A stretch of DNA of 64,000 bases from Ophiocordyceps camponoti-saundersi (nom. inval.) (GCA_003339415.1 PDHQ01000029.1:1-64000), one strand, 5' to 3'. Positions 46,034 through 57,879 are shown, counted from the first letter of the stretch. Numbers and translations are program-made. The notes: generated by a model not told the origin, from the sequence alone.

Positions 46034-46606
46034 CTAGCCACTCCTTTGGTGATCCTTAAGCCTTCTTTGGTCGCGAACCAACTTACCAACTACTAACTGC
46101 AACTCCAGTAAAGCAGCAGACGTGTCGGAGTTTAGATGATTGTGGTTGTTTTCCATTGTCTGAACACGCTCCTTCAGTTGTTCGTTTTCCAATATCTCGA
46201 TACGCTCCTTCAGCTGCTTAACTTCACGACGTAGCTGAGCGTTAGTTTCCATACTATCGTCCTCTTCTTCTGAGTCGCTCAATAGTGACCAGATTTCTTT
46301 ATCAAGGCGAGGAAGTAGTGTTGGTCGCTTGCTCAGGCCATCTATCATAGTAACAGGCTTATTAGTGGAAGAGTCATCAACCGAGACTATAGGCTTAGCA
46401 GGCCGAGAGGCTATCTCTGAGGTCTTGAATTTTTGGGCCATGTTGTCTGATCCAGCTGCGTTCTTCAACCCGGCTTCCATAGTTGTTTGGGCTATTTTAG
46501 CCGGCTTGGCTAGCTCGGGTTGAGGTGCCTCCGCACGCTTCTTTAGGGGGGGATCGTCCTCAGGCAACAAGGAAGACTCTGCTCTTAGCCTCTTGGAAGG
46601 GATCTG
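46034..46606 (-). CDS. Hypothetical coiled-coil protein (probably partial)
   Basis: Frame open from a stop-like TAG at 46607-46609 to 46034. The first in-frame ATG is at 46480 (148 aa), but the frame upstream reads KRLRAESSLPEDDPPLKKR, a plausible nuclear-localisation region, and TAG followed by CAG at 46606 could be an acceptor. So the true gene may have an upstream exon that I cannot place. The C-terminal half is a coiled coil (QLRREVKQLKERIEILENEQ) with heptad Leu/Ile. Layout (basic cluster, acidic Ser linker, coiled coil at the end) parallels the protein at 47848-49467 on the opposite strand, so a truncated relative is possible. Function unknown. Confidence 0.5.
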   Translation of the reverse strand, partial: QIPSKRLRAESSLLPEDDPPLKKRAEAPQPELAKPAKIAQTTMEAGLKNAAGSDNMAQKFKTSEIASRPAKPIVSVDDSSTNKPVTMIDGLSKRPTLLPRLDKEIWSLLSDSEEEDDSMETNAQLRREVKQLKERIEILENEQLKERVQTMENNHNHLNSDTSAALLELQLVVGKLVRDQRRLKDHQRSG

Positions 46607-46689
46607 CTACATGCTTTGCAGTTCAACGCAAGATGGAGATCCGAAAAAGAATAATGTTCAAGGTGGTATTTCTTCTGTCGAGACCTGGC

Positions 46690-47170
46690 GGGTTCCGGGG
46701 GAAGACTCGTTCTCTATGCGGAAAACGATGAAAAGGAAAAAGGTAGCGGAAGTGCAGATGTTTCTTTAAATAGATGCCGCGCTTTGGTCGTAAAACGATG
46801 GGTAGTGAAGAGGATAGTGAAGGTGGTGTTTCTTTAGATAGAGCTCGCGCTTCGGGTGACGACGGTAACGGTTACCCGGAAGAAATCTCTCAAGAAGGGA
46901 GAAAACTCGTTCTTCGCTGCAAAGCGATGGGGAGAAAAGATGACGATGAAGAAGGTGTTTCGTCGGCGCGGCGACGATGGGGGATGGGGGAGAAGGAAGG
47001 CGACGATGAAGGAGAGCGATAAAAGGCAAAGAAGAAACTCGGAAGAGAAGGCAAGCGACGATAAAGCAGAGAGATAAAGCGGAGGAGAGGGCAAGCGATG
47101 ATGAAGGATGGCGATCAAGGCAAAGAAGAAACTCGGGGAAGAAGATGATGAAGAAGAGAAGGAGGAGATG
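46690..47170. repeat. Decayed purine-rich tandem repeat
   Basis: Three diverged units of about 90-130 bp share AAACTCGTTCT or GACTCGTTCT, GCGATGGGGA/AACGATGGGT, GATGAAGAAGGTGTTTC or GTGGTGTTTCTTTAGATAG, and GCGCGCTT/CTCGCGCTT. A later pair shares GCAAAGAAGAAACTCGG (47025 and 47125). Frames across it are incidental. Confidence 0.6.
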
Positions 47171-47847
47171 CTCAAACCGTTTGCAGGAAAATATGCGGTT
47201 GGCGGTTGACAGTCGGCGTTTGCATTCTGAATAGGAGGAGGGTTTGAACAATAGAGCAAAGTTTACCACCAGAAGTAATGAACCGTTACGTATCGAGGAG
47301 CAAGACAAAACACCATCAGAGTGAGCAAGTAGAAGAAGACTACTATATTAGAAAGCCCCAAGCCAGATAACTTCAGATAATTATCCCAATACTAGCATTA
47401 ACAAGCCCAAAATCGATGACCCCAGACCAGGCAACCCGTATATCCCCATAGCAAACGGGCTTCAACATCGCCATCATCATCGGCATCTTAAGATCATCGT
47501 TTCTCTTTCTCTTCTTCTGTAACAGTCAAGATATTTGTAAAACTGTTGATGGTGAAATTGCGACGTAGAACGTCTTGTATGCGCGGGATATCGGCTATAA
47601 TCTGGTCTGTTAGACGTAACTATTGCATCGGCAACGTAATCCTGTGGAAGAAAATAGGTCCTTGTTCTTTTTTTTCTTTCCCTTTCCTTTCCTTCACTTC
47701 TCCTTACGACCTTTTTCCCTCCACCTCCACCTCCACCTTCTTCGCCTTCTTCTTCTTCTTCTTCTTCACTAACTGCCTTTATACACGAACTTCCTCTCTT
47801 CATCTCTCAACCTCTCTTTATCGTGCACCCTTCTTGCGATTCTCAAG
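47171..47847. other. Intergenic: promoter of the 47.8 kb gene
   Basis: No gene seen. Pyrimidine-rich DNA (CTTCTT and CCTTTCC runs, 47660-47770) just upstream of the start is typical of fungal leaders. Confidence 0.5.
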
Positions 47848-49467
47848 ATGCCTTCCAACGCGCCCGAAGAGGCAGCTGAGAGAACTCGTTTGCCTGCATC
47901 CGCAAATCCATCGCCTGCCTCTGCGACACCTTCGACGCAGCCATCGTCGGCATCGAAAACGAGTGCGCCCAAGGCGAGAAAACCTCAAAAATCCCGCTCC
48001 TCCACTTCAAAATCCGCAAACAACCCTTTGACTGCGTCAGAAGACATAGACTTCCAGTCCGATGCCGAAGTACGGGCCTGCAAGGCTCCCAGGTCCTTCC
48101 GACGAGTGGATGATCCGGACTCTGACCGAGACTGGTCCATCTACGAGAGCAAAGGTGAAATTGGGCCAAAATCCTCGATCCCAGCATTGCGAACGCTGTC
48201 CTGTTGTGCTTTCTTTATGAGCAGCGGAAAGTTCATCTATTACCGTCTGAGAGAACCGGCCTGGGAGCAATTTCTCTTCGAACATCCAACAGTACCAGCA
48301 TACACCAAGCCTGAGATTCTGGAGGAAGCCAAGACCATGTTTGAAAGGTCCAAGGAACAATTTCACGCTGCACATGGCCACCTGATTGCAAATGACCTTC
48401 GAGAGTGGGCTTCCATCGTGGCAAATGCCATCACGAAGCCCTCAGAAGTCGCCATCTCGGTGTTCAAGGCCAGTCTCGTGAGAAGACTCCGGTTGGATCA
48501 GAGCTGGGTGGCGTGGCTAATACTGCGCTCGATGTGGCCGACAACTGAGGCTCCATCCTCCGCTATAATTGTGGAGGGTATCTGGGGGATATCAGCAGCC
48601 GATGCTTTGAATGTCTGGTACCCCCCCTCATATCCGTTCACGCTCCAGGGCCTACATGAGGTTGCTGCGCAAACTGCCGAGCGCATCGGCGAGATAGAAA
48701 GGGACTCTCACACAAAACTCAGAAAAATTGCCTCGGAGTTAGCTTCGGTGGGCATGGAACGCATGATTGGCCTTTCAGATACCACTCATTCAGGTTCTGC
48801 ACACGAATTTCGCAGGAAGATCCTACTAAGCTCATACCGCCGGATCCGCGGAATGACGAAGGGCGAAGATGCAAATATTACCGCAGCCCTCAAGAACACT
48901 GTCGAAAGAATCAAAGAACTTTGGCCGGAGCAGCAGCCCCTCAGATTGAAGAACAAAGCATTGGACGGCGTGGGCGCCGAAGGGGATTCTGAGCAGGATG
49001 CGGACGCCAGGCCGGCTAAGAAAGCCAAGTTGTCCACTGCAGCTCCATACACCCCAGCACCATACATGAACGAGCCAGCCGAACCGACTGGAGAATTGCT
49101 ATTGGCCTCAACCAATTCATCAGTTGGCAATGAAGGGCCCATTTCTACCGACCAGTTTATTATTAACCAGCGAGATGGTTCACCTGATATGGTTTTCGAC
49201 GATGCTACACTGGATAAAGCCAGGGAATATTTCAACCAGGCTGAACAAGCACCGCTCGAACAGATCAAAGAACTAAAAGACCAACTAAAGGAATTACGGG
49301 CGGAGAATGAAAAGCTTCAAGTTCGGGTGGACCAACTGGAGAGGACCGTCAAGGAGGACCGAGACAAGGCCGAGGCAAGGTATACTACTACAAAGGCCGC
49401 CTTCAATGAATGCAAAACTATGATAAAAAATATTTTCGATAAGGCTCTAGGTCGTAAATCTGGCTAA
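47848..49467 (+). CDS. Hypothetical nuclear-type coiled-coil protein
   Basis: Intron-free, 539 aa, ATG in context CAAG-ATG. Residues 1-65 are Ser/Pro/Lys-rich and disordered. About 110-270 form a helical globular region with Trp-rich motifs (LREWASIVANAI, LRLDQSWVAWLILRSMWPT, IVEGIWGISAADALNVWYPP). A second helical part (about 271-355) precedes the basic cluster ARPAKKAKLS (bipartite-NLS-like, about 389-398), an acidic linker, and a terminal coiled coil (about 465-520: IKELKDQLKELRAENEKLQV). I do not recognise a named domain. The plan (globular helical domain, NLS, coiled coil) suggests a nuclear scaffold or DNA-associated factor, which is inference only. A 29-bp tandem repeat begins two bases after the stop codon. 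Confidence 0.72.
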   Translation: MPSNAPEEAAERTRLPASANPSPASATPSTQPSSASKTSAPKARKPQKSRSSTSKSANNPLTASEDIDFQSDAEVRACKAPRSFRRVDDPDSDRDWSIYESKGEIGPKSSIPALRTLSCCAFFMSSGKFIYYRLREPAWEQFLFEHPTVPAYTKPEILEEAKTMFERSKEQFHAAHGHLIANDLREWASIVANAITKPSEVAISVFKASLVRRLRLDQSWVAWLILRSMWPTTEAPSSAIIVEGIWGISAADALNVWYPPSYPFTLQGLHEVAAQTAERIGEIERDSHTKLRKIASELASVGMERMIGLSDTTHSGSAHEFRRKILLSSYRRIRGMTKGEDANITAALKNTVERIKELWPEQQPLRLKNKALDGVGAEGDSEQDADARPAKKAKLSTAAPYTPAPYMNEPAEPTGELLLASTNSSVGNEGPISTDQFIINQRDGSPDMVFDDATLDKAREYFNQAEQAPLEQIKELKDQLKELRAENEKLQVRVDQLERTVKEDRDKAEARYTTTKAAFNECKTMIKNIFDKALGRKSG

Positions 49468-49469
49468 AC

Positions 49470-49585
49470 TTGGGATAGCTTGGTTTGGTGAGGTGGACTC
49501 GGGATAGCTTACTTTGGCGAGGAGGACTTGGGATGGTTCGGTTCGGTGAGGTGGACTTGGAATGGCTTGGCTTGGTGAGGTGGAC
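49470..49585. repeat. 29-bp tandem repeat, four copies
   Basis: Four head-to-tail units of exactly 29 bp (TTGGGATAGCTTGGTTTGG... ending GAGGTGGAC, with 3-7 differences per copy), starting two bases after the preceding stop codon, so it would lie in the 3' UTR. Confidence 0.9.
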
Positions 49586-50131
49586 AGTTGCTTTCCTTTC
49601 TTTCTTTTTGCTGGTGTGGGGAGGAAGAATTGCTCACAGAGGGGGAAAAAGGGGAGACCAGACGGAGGGGAGGAATTAGCTCAATCATCATCTTATCATC
49701 GCCAAGGACAACGACAGAAGAATAAAAGGATTAACGCCAGGTATCTGACAAATGCATCGTGATATCACTCTTCCGACCCAGTCAAATGTTTGAGGCCGAA
49801 GAGGGAATTTTCACTAGGCAAGACTTTCAATATCAAGTCATCAATCAGAGTTGTCTTCCACACGCCAAACCTCCTGACCGGGTACCCATAGCGTCAGTCA
49901 GGCCAGGGCAGTTAACCGGGTGCTATTTCGACCTGGTAGCCCGTGGCATCAATTTCCATCCATTTCCTGCGTGCCCGACTACAAAGATTAATACACAGAA
50001 GGAAGCAAGCAACAAGTCGCGTGTCTGGCTCAAACAAGCCCCCAACTCCAACTCGCCAATTATCTAGCCCTGATCCCGGCCAGATACCGGTTACCATAGC
50101 CTACATAGCCCCTCCATCTCGGACTCTACTC
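49586..50131. other. Intergenic, no supported gene
   Basis: Nothing recognisable beyond short chance frames. Confidence 0.4.
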
Positions 50132-50419
50132 TCAGGAGCTCCTGGGAAGAGATGCCCGCATTGTCGCTTCGGTGATGCTTCGTTTTCGTAAGTCCCGTCG
50201 AAGAGGACTTCTTGTTGTTCCTACGGACGTAATCCTAAAAACGTCATTATAAACAAGTATATTTTCGAGCCGCACATCTTGGTGAATAATGCCCATTTGG
50301 TGTACTGCACGCAGCGACGTGATGGCCATTTTCTCATGTTCAAGCTGCGTCTCGCTTCGAATGTCGGCGTTGAATTGGCCGACGCCACCCCACGACAGGA
50401 ACAGTAAGTATATACACAA
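50132..50419 (-). pseudogene. Protein-kinase catalytic-loop fragment
   Basis: The minus-strand frame has MAITSLRAVHQMGIIHQDVR followed by LENILVYND. HQDVRLEN fits the kinase catalytic loop HxDxRxEN seen in small fungal kinase-like proteins (helix E, then catalytic Asp and Asn). The following DFG region is replaced by an unrelated sequence, and no N-lobe (Gly-rich loop, Lys) is visible upstream within 500 bp. It is a decayed remnant, not an active kinase. Confidence 0.6.
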
Positions 50420-51655
50420 TCACTGCGTGGCCACGATACCATGTTCATTCAGATCTCTGGGCAGATAGACAGGGGGATGTAGCCGGTTATATGTAAACAT
50501 CTGCCTCGTGCTGGGCTGTTCCGCATATTGTCTCTAGTGTGTAACGGTACTCGGGCGTGAATAGAACGCCTGGAGCCCCAAAGTTATGAGGGCTCAGTTT
50601 TTCAATCTCATCCGCCAAAGTGGTTTGAAGCTGCTCCCCAATCAGATGAAAAAGTCGTCTGATAGGGTGCTATGATCAGGTCGATTGGCTGTCGTATGTA
50701 TGTATATAGGGTGCCATTCGACGTTTGGGCATTTTTGAACCATTTTTCCATCACCAACTATTCGAAGCAGACATATTTGAGTGCAGAATGATCCGTTGCT
50801 CTCCCATGTCCCATTCCCCTCGCCAGACTACCTCTATGTTACGCCAAGTAAAGCTCGATAAGGAGGTTTATATGTGTATTATACACAATATGTTCAGACC
50901 TTAACGGCCAGGACTCCTCTTATAAGTGTATCTCGCATATGCCGCTAGACTGACTACCTACCTATCTACTGAATGAAACGCTGAGAGCCTGGTGAAGGAC
51001 ACTGACAAATAGGGTATAGGATTACCGTTGGATAGGTAATATCAGAGTTTCTGAACCCTCAATTCGTGTAACCAAGCAGTAACCATACATACACATGCAT
51101 ATGTAAAACATAGGTAGATATAGATGCATGGAACACTACATGGATTGGGAGACCTCATCTAATACTCCAGTGATAAATGATCCTGGAAGAGGGAGGGCGG
51201 GAAGGCAACTGAGTGCATATACAGTATATAGGTACACATATATGGCATGGAGTTGACCATAGCTTTCTTCGACAAAAATCTGAACAATAATGAGACCCAG
51301 GGGCAGAGAAGAGCCACGAGCCTCTTGGTTGACTGCTCACCTGCCTATCTTTCTACCTTTCTGGGAGTGATTAACTAGGAAGGACAAGTGCATATGGACC
51401 TACATATATATATATGTATGTCGCTATAGACTTTTATACTTCTCCCTTGCCGAATAGGATTCGAAAGGAAAAGAAGAAATAGGATACATACACCTGATAA
51501 CGGGAAGGTTGAGTTTCTTGCGGACAAATAAAGTAAAAAATGACACGACGCACATTTAAAGAACCCCCTCTCGCCCCCGTCGTTGATGACGCTCCCTGTC
51601 AATCCAACTGTCTGATATACTCATGTAGCGAAATCAACTCCAAGAGTCAAACACG
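50420..51655. other. Intergenic, AT-rich, no supported gene
   Basis: Contains several TATATG/TACATA-rich stretches and short CTACCTA motifs near 50955-50970. The 3' part is the promoter of the secreted-protein gene at 51656. Confidence 0.5.
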
Positions 51656-52748
51656 ATGACAGCAGCTGCTACTATAGCTTTTCTGGCCAGCGTTGTTACG
51701 CTGGCTGGCGCCATGGACAACACCGACCTTCAAGGCCTAACGGACAGACTCTGCGATTGGCCACTAACTTATTTCAGATACTATAAGGGATCGTTTAGAG
51801 ATATGAATCCCGACTTCGACTTGGAGACGACAAGCTGCGGTAGCGGGGAAGGCTTGACTGGATCGTTCAGAAAAGTGGTTGTACCGGCATGCGAACGCCT
51901 GGAAGCCTGTATTCGAAATCATATGAAGCAGAACCGATTCAACCACCAGATTAAAAAGAGACTCTTCGAGACATTTCGACAGGATACCAAGAATGAGTGC
52001 ACCGGCACGTGGGTATCGTTCGAGCTGTTGTTCTGGCCTACGTACAGCAGATACTGCATACTGGGCACTTCTTGGACAGCGACTGCTCGGCCAAACGATA
52101 TCGACTTTCTTTCGTTCTGGGATATGTATGATACTTATCCGCTTTTCAATTCTTCTGATGAGTACGACCCCCTCTCGGCGAAACAATGGAGGAACGAAAG
52201 GTTCAATTTCACCATTCTCCCGGGCGAGGGTCAGCGATATTACGGTGGGCCGGCTCAAGTAAGTGGCCCTTCTTCTTTCACATGGTAGAAGACATGCTGA
52301 TATGACGGTTGGATCCTAGGACCGACCTCAAGCTCGAATCTGCCCCCTTCAGGAGGGAGACGGCGGAGCATGTCTTTTGATGCCAGCGCCCAACGGCTAC
52401 TGCATTGACCTGCCCTCGTCGTTCGATGGTCAAACATTTTTCTTGAGCCAGGGGCCAACGAAGGAGACGATCTGCGAGTATTACCCAGAGCGTGGATGTG
52501 CCGATAACAGCAGTTCGATTCAACGCAGCGGCGCCCTTCCTACCCCCGACTTGCATCTTGTACGCTCTTTCAGCTGCAGATCTCCACTGTCACCACCGTT
52601 TTACGTGGATTGGCCAAGATTAGCCGTAGAGCCATCGCGGAAGTCGATGCCGCAGCCATTTGTCGATCGTCCGAAGGGAGTGCATGGTGAGTACCAAGGC
52701 CGAAGGATAGATGGAGAGCATGAAGGCGAGTCGTTTTGGATGGACTGA
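51656..52748 (+). CDS. Secreted PLA2-like protein lacking the catalytic His-Asp pair, paralog 1
   Basis: Exons 51656-52258 and 52320-52748 (61-bp intron, GTAAGT...CTAG), 343 aa. Signal peptide MTAAATIAFLASVVTLAGA. Residues 25-120 align by pattern with fungal/prokaryotic-type secreted phospholipase A2: TDxxC at 29-33, Cys61, and a helix PACERLEACIRNHMKQNRF ending at C115 (KNEC). The family motif is C-x-R-H-D-F-x-Y-R-N-Y. Here His and Asp are Leu82 and Glu83, so hydrolysis is unlikely. A Tyr/Phe-rich middle follows (120-200). Exon 2 adds a Cys-rich domain (CLLMPAPNGYCIDLPSSFDG, then C...YYPERGC) and a Ser/Pro/Arg-rich tail absent from paralog 2. Secreted, Cys-paired, role unknown, perhaps an effector or binding protein. 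The PLA2 relation is my pattern reading, not a search result. Confidence 0.72.
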
Positions 52749-54064
52749 AAGAAGCTGAACCCGACGTATCTGTGCAGCGGACGTTGACCTGTTTGCTATC
52801 TCTGTATCTTGAGTTGTACGGGACATCATGACAGCATCGCATACGAATTGACGAGTGAAGCATTGGATGAATGTCTATTCTAGTATACATGCGAAAGTGT
52901 GAGATGAACGACTCGGACGTATGTAGGTGTGTGTACTGTAAAGTGTAAACTGCTTTGTATCGTAGCATTCAGTACAGCCTTTCACGCCTTTACACTCGCA
53001 GCGACATCGTGAGTAAGTTCTCTTCTTAGTCTACACATCTAGGCCCCGGAGCCACGTCCCCGCCGGCAGTTCCCAAAGGCAGGCCCCATATCAGTCTCAG
53101 CCCGGGTCCGGGCCATACTGGGTCCCACATACGGCCCTCCGTCGCCGCACCTTGCTCCGGCCTGAACAGCACGGCGCCTCCAAAACCTGTCCTGGGTCTC
53201 GATCTCGCGTGCTTTCCTTAACGCATACCGCCGTTTTCTTCTACGCCAGCCGTCACTACGCCCACCCTCACTTCGGGGGCCCCGTAGTCTAATCCATAGC
53301 TTGATAGGGCGCTGGTAAAGTGGTGACCCGATTGCGGAGACACGCTCGCCGAAGTGCCTTTGGGCTGTCGACTCATAGCCGAGAGTCACGTTAAAGAGCT
53401 GCGCAAGCTAATTCCCTCAGTCTCGCTAACTGCGTCAATTGCTGGAATTTCCTGTCGAACCCGCCACCTTCTCCACATCACGTAGCAGTTTGTCAGGACC
53501 CACATGACCGTCACTGCACGTGACCGCTAGGGACCCTCTTCTTCTCTCCTTTCGCTTCCTGTTACGCTTGACGATGCTTTGCTTCTCATATGACGGCCTT
53601 AACCCTCGGGGTTCACCATGCGGATTCTCACTACAGCAGCAACGGCCAGAGGTATAGGAACGGCACATAGGACGACTTAGGGGCCCGGGTATGCGCCTGT
53701 GTGTATGTGCAGGTATGTATGTACACACACAGGCGCATGCACGGCGAAGGCACCTGGTAACGGCATCGCCAAGGCCTCCAGATTCGGGAAACGCCCATTG
53801 AGGCGCAGAGGCTGTGGCTTGCGGCCAGCTGATTCAGGTTCTGGTCTTGGCCAACCACAAACATCCATCTTGATGTCAGATTTCGACGCCGGCCAATGAT
53901 GCGCCCGGCCAGTCTGGGCAGTGCGGCGCACAAGGCGCGAGCAGCAACGGCCTTCCTTGGATACAAAAAGCCGCGCGATGTGCTCTCTCCTTTAACCCGC
54001 GCCGCCTTGTCTGTCTGTATCTTTCTCTCTATCAGCTCTCTGAACAAACACCAAGCACACGATC
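52749..54064. other. Intergenic, no supported gene
   Basis: A GC-rich open stretch on the minus strand (53039-53389, Arg/Gly-rich) has no recognisable domain and may be a transposon scrap. A palindrome-like GTGTGTATGTGCAGGTATGTATGTACACACACAGGC run is at about 53698-53735 (landmarks GTGTGTATG and TACACACAC). Confidence 0.4.
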
Positions 54065-57000
54065 ATGTCTTCGCGCCGACTCAAGCCAACCGAGGATGAC
54101 TGGCTCCGTCATAAGCCAGCCATCCAACGGCTGTATCTCATTGACGACGTTCCTTTGAAGGAGCTCGTGGGCAGAATTGGCCAGCTTGGTCTTGTTGTCA
54201 CGTAGGTGGCGCCCCCCTCCCCCTAACTCGAGAAGCTTATTCAAGTCCAACTATCCCGACGTATAGCAAGGCGCAGCTCGAGTACAAGTTAAAGAAATGG
54301 AACTTTGCCAAGAACTTGGATAAGTCTGCCTGGCTATACATCGGCCACCGCGTGGAGAAGCGCAAGCGCGAGGGCAAAGAGAGCCAGGTCATTCACAACG
54401 GCAAACGGCTTAAACACTCGACGGTAGCTAAAGAGGTCGACCGCCATCGCGACCGGTCCGTGCTGGCACAATTTGTACGCGGTAAGCCCGAAAATCCTCG
54501 CCAAGTGAGTACCAGCACGCTAACAAGTGAGGCTGATAGCTCAAACCCCGGGGACGCCTCCTGGGACCGAAATCGCCGTATGCACGCCTCACTTGTTGCC
54601 GATGGAACACATCTGGCCACCAAACCTGCCTTGGTTACAGTTTCAGCGAATCTTCTCGTACCGTGAGCTTACGGCCGTGGCTTGCGTTACTTGATAACTT
54701 GCTAATGCTAACCAGAGTCACTGGGAAAGGCGAACGTATCAACAAGCTACAGCTTTTCCGCCAACTCGTTTCAGCTCTCCTACCCCGGGCTTGCTGAGCT
54801 ATCATCTCTAAGAGTCGAGATCGCCTTGCCAAAGCTAGCGGCAGAATTCGGTAAATTTATCCCGGAATCGTTTCCCGGGGAGCATCTACGCCGCTCCTCG
54901 ACCCTACTTGGTCGCTGCAGCTACGACCGCTTCCAGGAACGCTTCGCGCTTACAGTCTACGAGATATCGAACAAGTTATGGATGGGTTGGGATAAGGTCA
55001 AGGGTTACTTCAGGGATGCACTGGCCATTATTCGCCAGTCCGGGCTCTTCTGCCGTACTATGGACCTTGCGTCCTTGGAAAGTCCGACAATTCTGGCTTT
55101 CGCCGAGAGTCTCATCCAGTTATGGAATCATTATCTCAGTCACTCAATTTCCCACTCTAGAGACGAGGCCGAAGAGGTCGCCGACGTGTTCGAATGGCTA
55201 TTTCGTTGCGGCATTGATCTTGCATTCTTCCGCGGCTCACTCTTAAACTGCGCCCTCGAAAACTGCATATTATTCGGATTGCCCCAAACCATGCAGGTTC
55301 TGCTGAAGGCAGGCGCTGCACACAGCTATCCCCAGTCAAAAGATCCGTTGCTTCTCACAGCCTTGTGTCGGTACATCATTTTTGTTGGCTATCGGAACCG
55401 TCCCAAGGACTACTTCGGGAGGAACCGCGGAGGGCTTTGTGAATACCCGTCAAGTAACATCAATTGGCTTTCAAATAGCTCCTATCGGGAGCAATCAGAC
55501 GTTTCCGCCGACGACGTATGCTGGTTTCCAGACGACACTCAAGGCAACCCTTCAAACAACCCCTACGATGACTCTGCTGTCAGGCGGAAAGCCCTTGAAT
55601 ACTCGAGAGTCGTCGACATCCTGGTGGAACACAGCACGTGCGTTCAGCTTGAGAAATCTCTGGTGCCTGCCATTACCACAGGATCAATGGAGCTCGTCAA
55701 GACCATGGTCTTCATGGGCGCAAAGCTGTTGTCGGGGCGCAACGAGCCCGAAGACAAAGATGTTGTCATGATCCTCGAGGCGCTCTTTGATACTGCTTTC
55801 GATGAAGTCACCGGTACACAGATGGATGCGTCTTCAAGGCTGGAAACCGATCTCATGCAATTCGTCCTCGCCACTCTTGAACGGCAGCTCCAGCCGAGAC
55901 TTATATCTAGTTTCATCACTCCGGACGTCCTCGTTCGCGCGGGCAGGAGAGGTGGCGTGGCTTTGCTTGAATTTCTTCTCCTAATTTGCCCCGACATTGG
56001 CGCTCCCGACTCTCAGGGCTTCACCTGCTTACATGCTGCGGCAGCCGGAGGCCACGTCGGGGCTTGCGGGTTCCTTATCCGCCACCAAGTGCCAGTCAAC
56101 ACAAACCCCCCAACCCTATCGCCGCTCCATGTTGCCCTACTGTCAGTTCAGTACAAAGTTGTCGAGCTACTAGTAGACAGCGGCGCCGACGTGGATGCCG
56201 TGAGAACTTTCACAAGGAGCAACTGGGAAAGAATGCGGACATGGGAGAATTATCCTTGCCACGGTGCGTTTTCCGAGACCACAATAGCGCCGATGGAGGC
56301 ATTAGCACTATCGCATTCAATCCGACCGGACAGGCGGCGTGCTGACCCGAAGTTCCTGGCCGTTTTAATGAGGGCGGGTGCGAAGTTGTGCTGTGGATGT
56401 GTTGTCGAGGCAGCCGGCCTTTGCGACGTGTCTCTCATGGTGGCCATACTCGCTGCAGGCGGTGATCCAAATGAGACACCACGTAACAAAACTGCTCTGA
56501 GCCGTGCTGCCCTGTGCCTTTCGAATCCGGACAAGGCGACGAGTGCTGAGGCTGTTATCAGGTGTCTCCTCGACGCCGGGGCAAACGTCACGGGTGAGGA
56601 GGTTGTTATATCGGCCCTAGAAGCCGGTAAATTGGCAGTGGTAAGACTTTTCGAGGAGAAGGGTGCAGTGTTACCGAGGATGACCTCCGGCCTCTTGGAG
56701 AAACTCATCTATTCACTCCGACACGGCGTTTCTCTCATCGAAGCCGTGTTTCATTGCTATCCAAATCTATACGACGCCGCCTTGCTATGTACGTTCTTAT
56801 CAGTTGAGGCGGATTCTTCTTCCGTCGCAAGGCTTCTTCAGAATCGACCTACCTACGCCATCCCGCATAAATTAGAAGCAGCTGCTATCTCGATGGCTGT
56901 GGCTCTACGCAGGCCAACTTGCCTGGATCTCTTGCTATCGCATCTTCCCCTTGTCCCAGAGGGTTTCCATCTGCCGCACGATTCACTGACGAAGAAAGAC

Positions 57001-57879
57001 AGTTGCTGTGATTTTCAATCGATGTTAGAAGGCAAGGATGGCACTGTTTTCAGTTCCCCTCTTGCTATCGCAGAGGGCCTCAAAGATAGAGAAGCGATTC
57101 GAAAGCTGCGTGAACACGGCTACCGCCTCGACTGGCATACCCTAGTAGAGGCTGCCAAGAAGCGGGATCTTCCGCTAGCTAAGAGGGTGCTCGAGAGTCA
57201 ACCATCCGTTGACCATCTCTTTGGACGACGTTTATATAGTCCTCTTTATGAAGCAACTTGTAACGGCGATAAGGACATGGTTCGACTTCTCATATCTGCT
57301 GGACTTCGACCGGAAGGTTATTACGGCGTGTATGGCAACTTTCGCAGGACAATCTTTCAGACAGCCGTCGAGGACGGCAACTTGGATGTCATGCACGTCC
57401 TGCTCGAAGCTGGCGTGGATATCAACGAGCCACCCGACGAGGAGGGCGGGGCAACAGCTCTTCAACTCGCCGCCATCCAGGGATATCTAGGCATTGCAAA
57501 GAACCTCATTGAAATGGGCGCGGATGTCGACGCGAGGGCTGCACCTTGCTTTGGGCGCACGGCACTGGAGGGGGCCGCGGAACACGGGAGACTCGATATG
57601 GTCCATCTGCTCCTCTGCAGCGGCGTCAAGACGTCTGACGGGTGGCGACACCAGTACGTGCGATCTGTCGGGCTTGCGCGGCCGCCTGGGTCAGCGAGAT
57701 CGGTTGGGTATATGATGGAAGGGATAGACTCCCATGCAGCCATTGAGTCGCTGCTTACCAGTCACGGGGGCTGGACAGCGGAGGACGAAGACATGTTGGC
57801 CGAGTTGGAAGGAATAGAGGACAGAGAGGGAGGCTTGTCCTTCACTCCTGATAGGCTCAGAGGCTGGATTGAGCTATAG
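54065..57879 (+). CDS. Clr5-domain ankyrin-repeat protein
   Basis: Four exons: 54065-54201, 54267-54481, 54540-54662, 54716-57879, with introns of 65, 58 and 53 bp (CTAAC branches visible in all three), total 1212 aa in perfect frame. The N-terminus MSSRRLKPTEDDWLRHKPAI continues into a Clr5 domain (about 1-60: LxxEW-like start, KELVGRI, YKLKKWNFAKNL), a small helical domain found at the start of many fungal ankyrin proteins and named after S. pombe Clr5. Residues 60-165 form a basic linker, then a helical region (SYPGLAELSSL...). Several degenerate and clear ankyrin repeats follow: FTCLHAAAAGGHVGACGFLI near 545, SPLHVALLSVQYKVVELLVD near 580, and a run TALQLAAIQGYLGIAKNLIE, TALEGAAEHGRLDMVHLLLC near 1075-1130. 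It lies between the two secreted paralogs. Function unknown, probably protein-protein interaction. Confidence 0.88.

Noticed and set aside
50132..50419. Functional protein kinase gene
   Set aside because: Only the catalytic loop is present; DFG and N-lobe are missing.
53039..53389. 116-codon Arg/Gly-rich ORF on the minus strand
   Set aside because: GC-rich composition, no recognised family, no start context; could be a transposon scrap.
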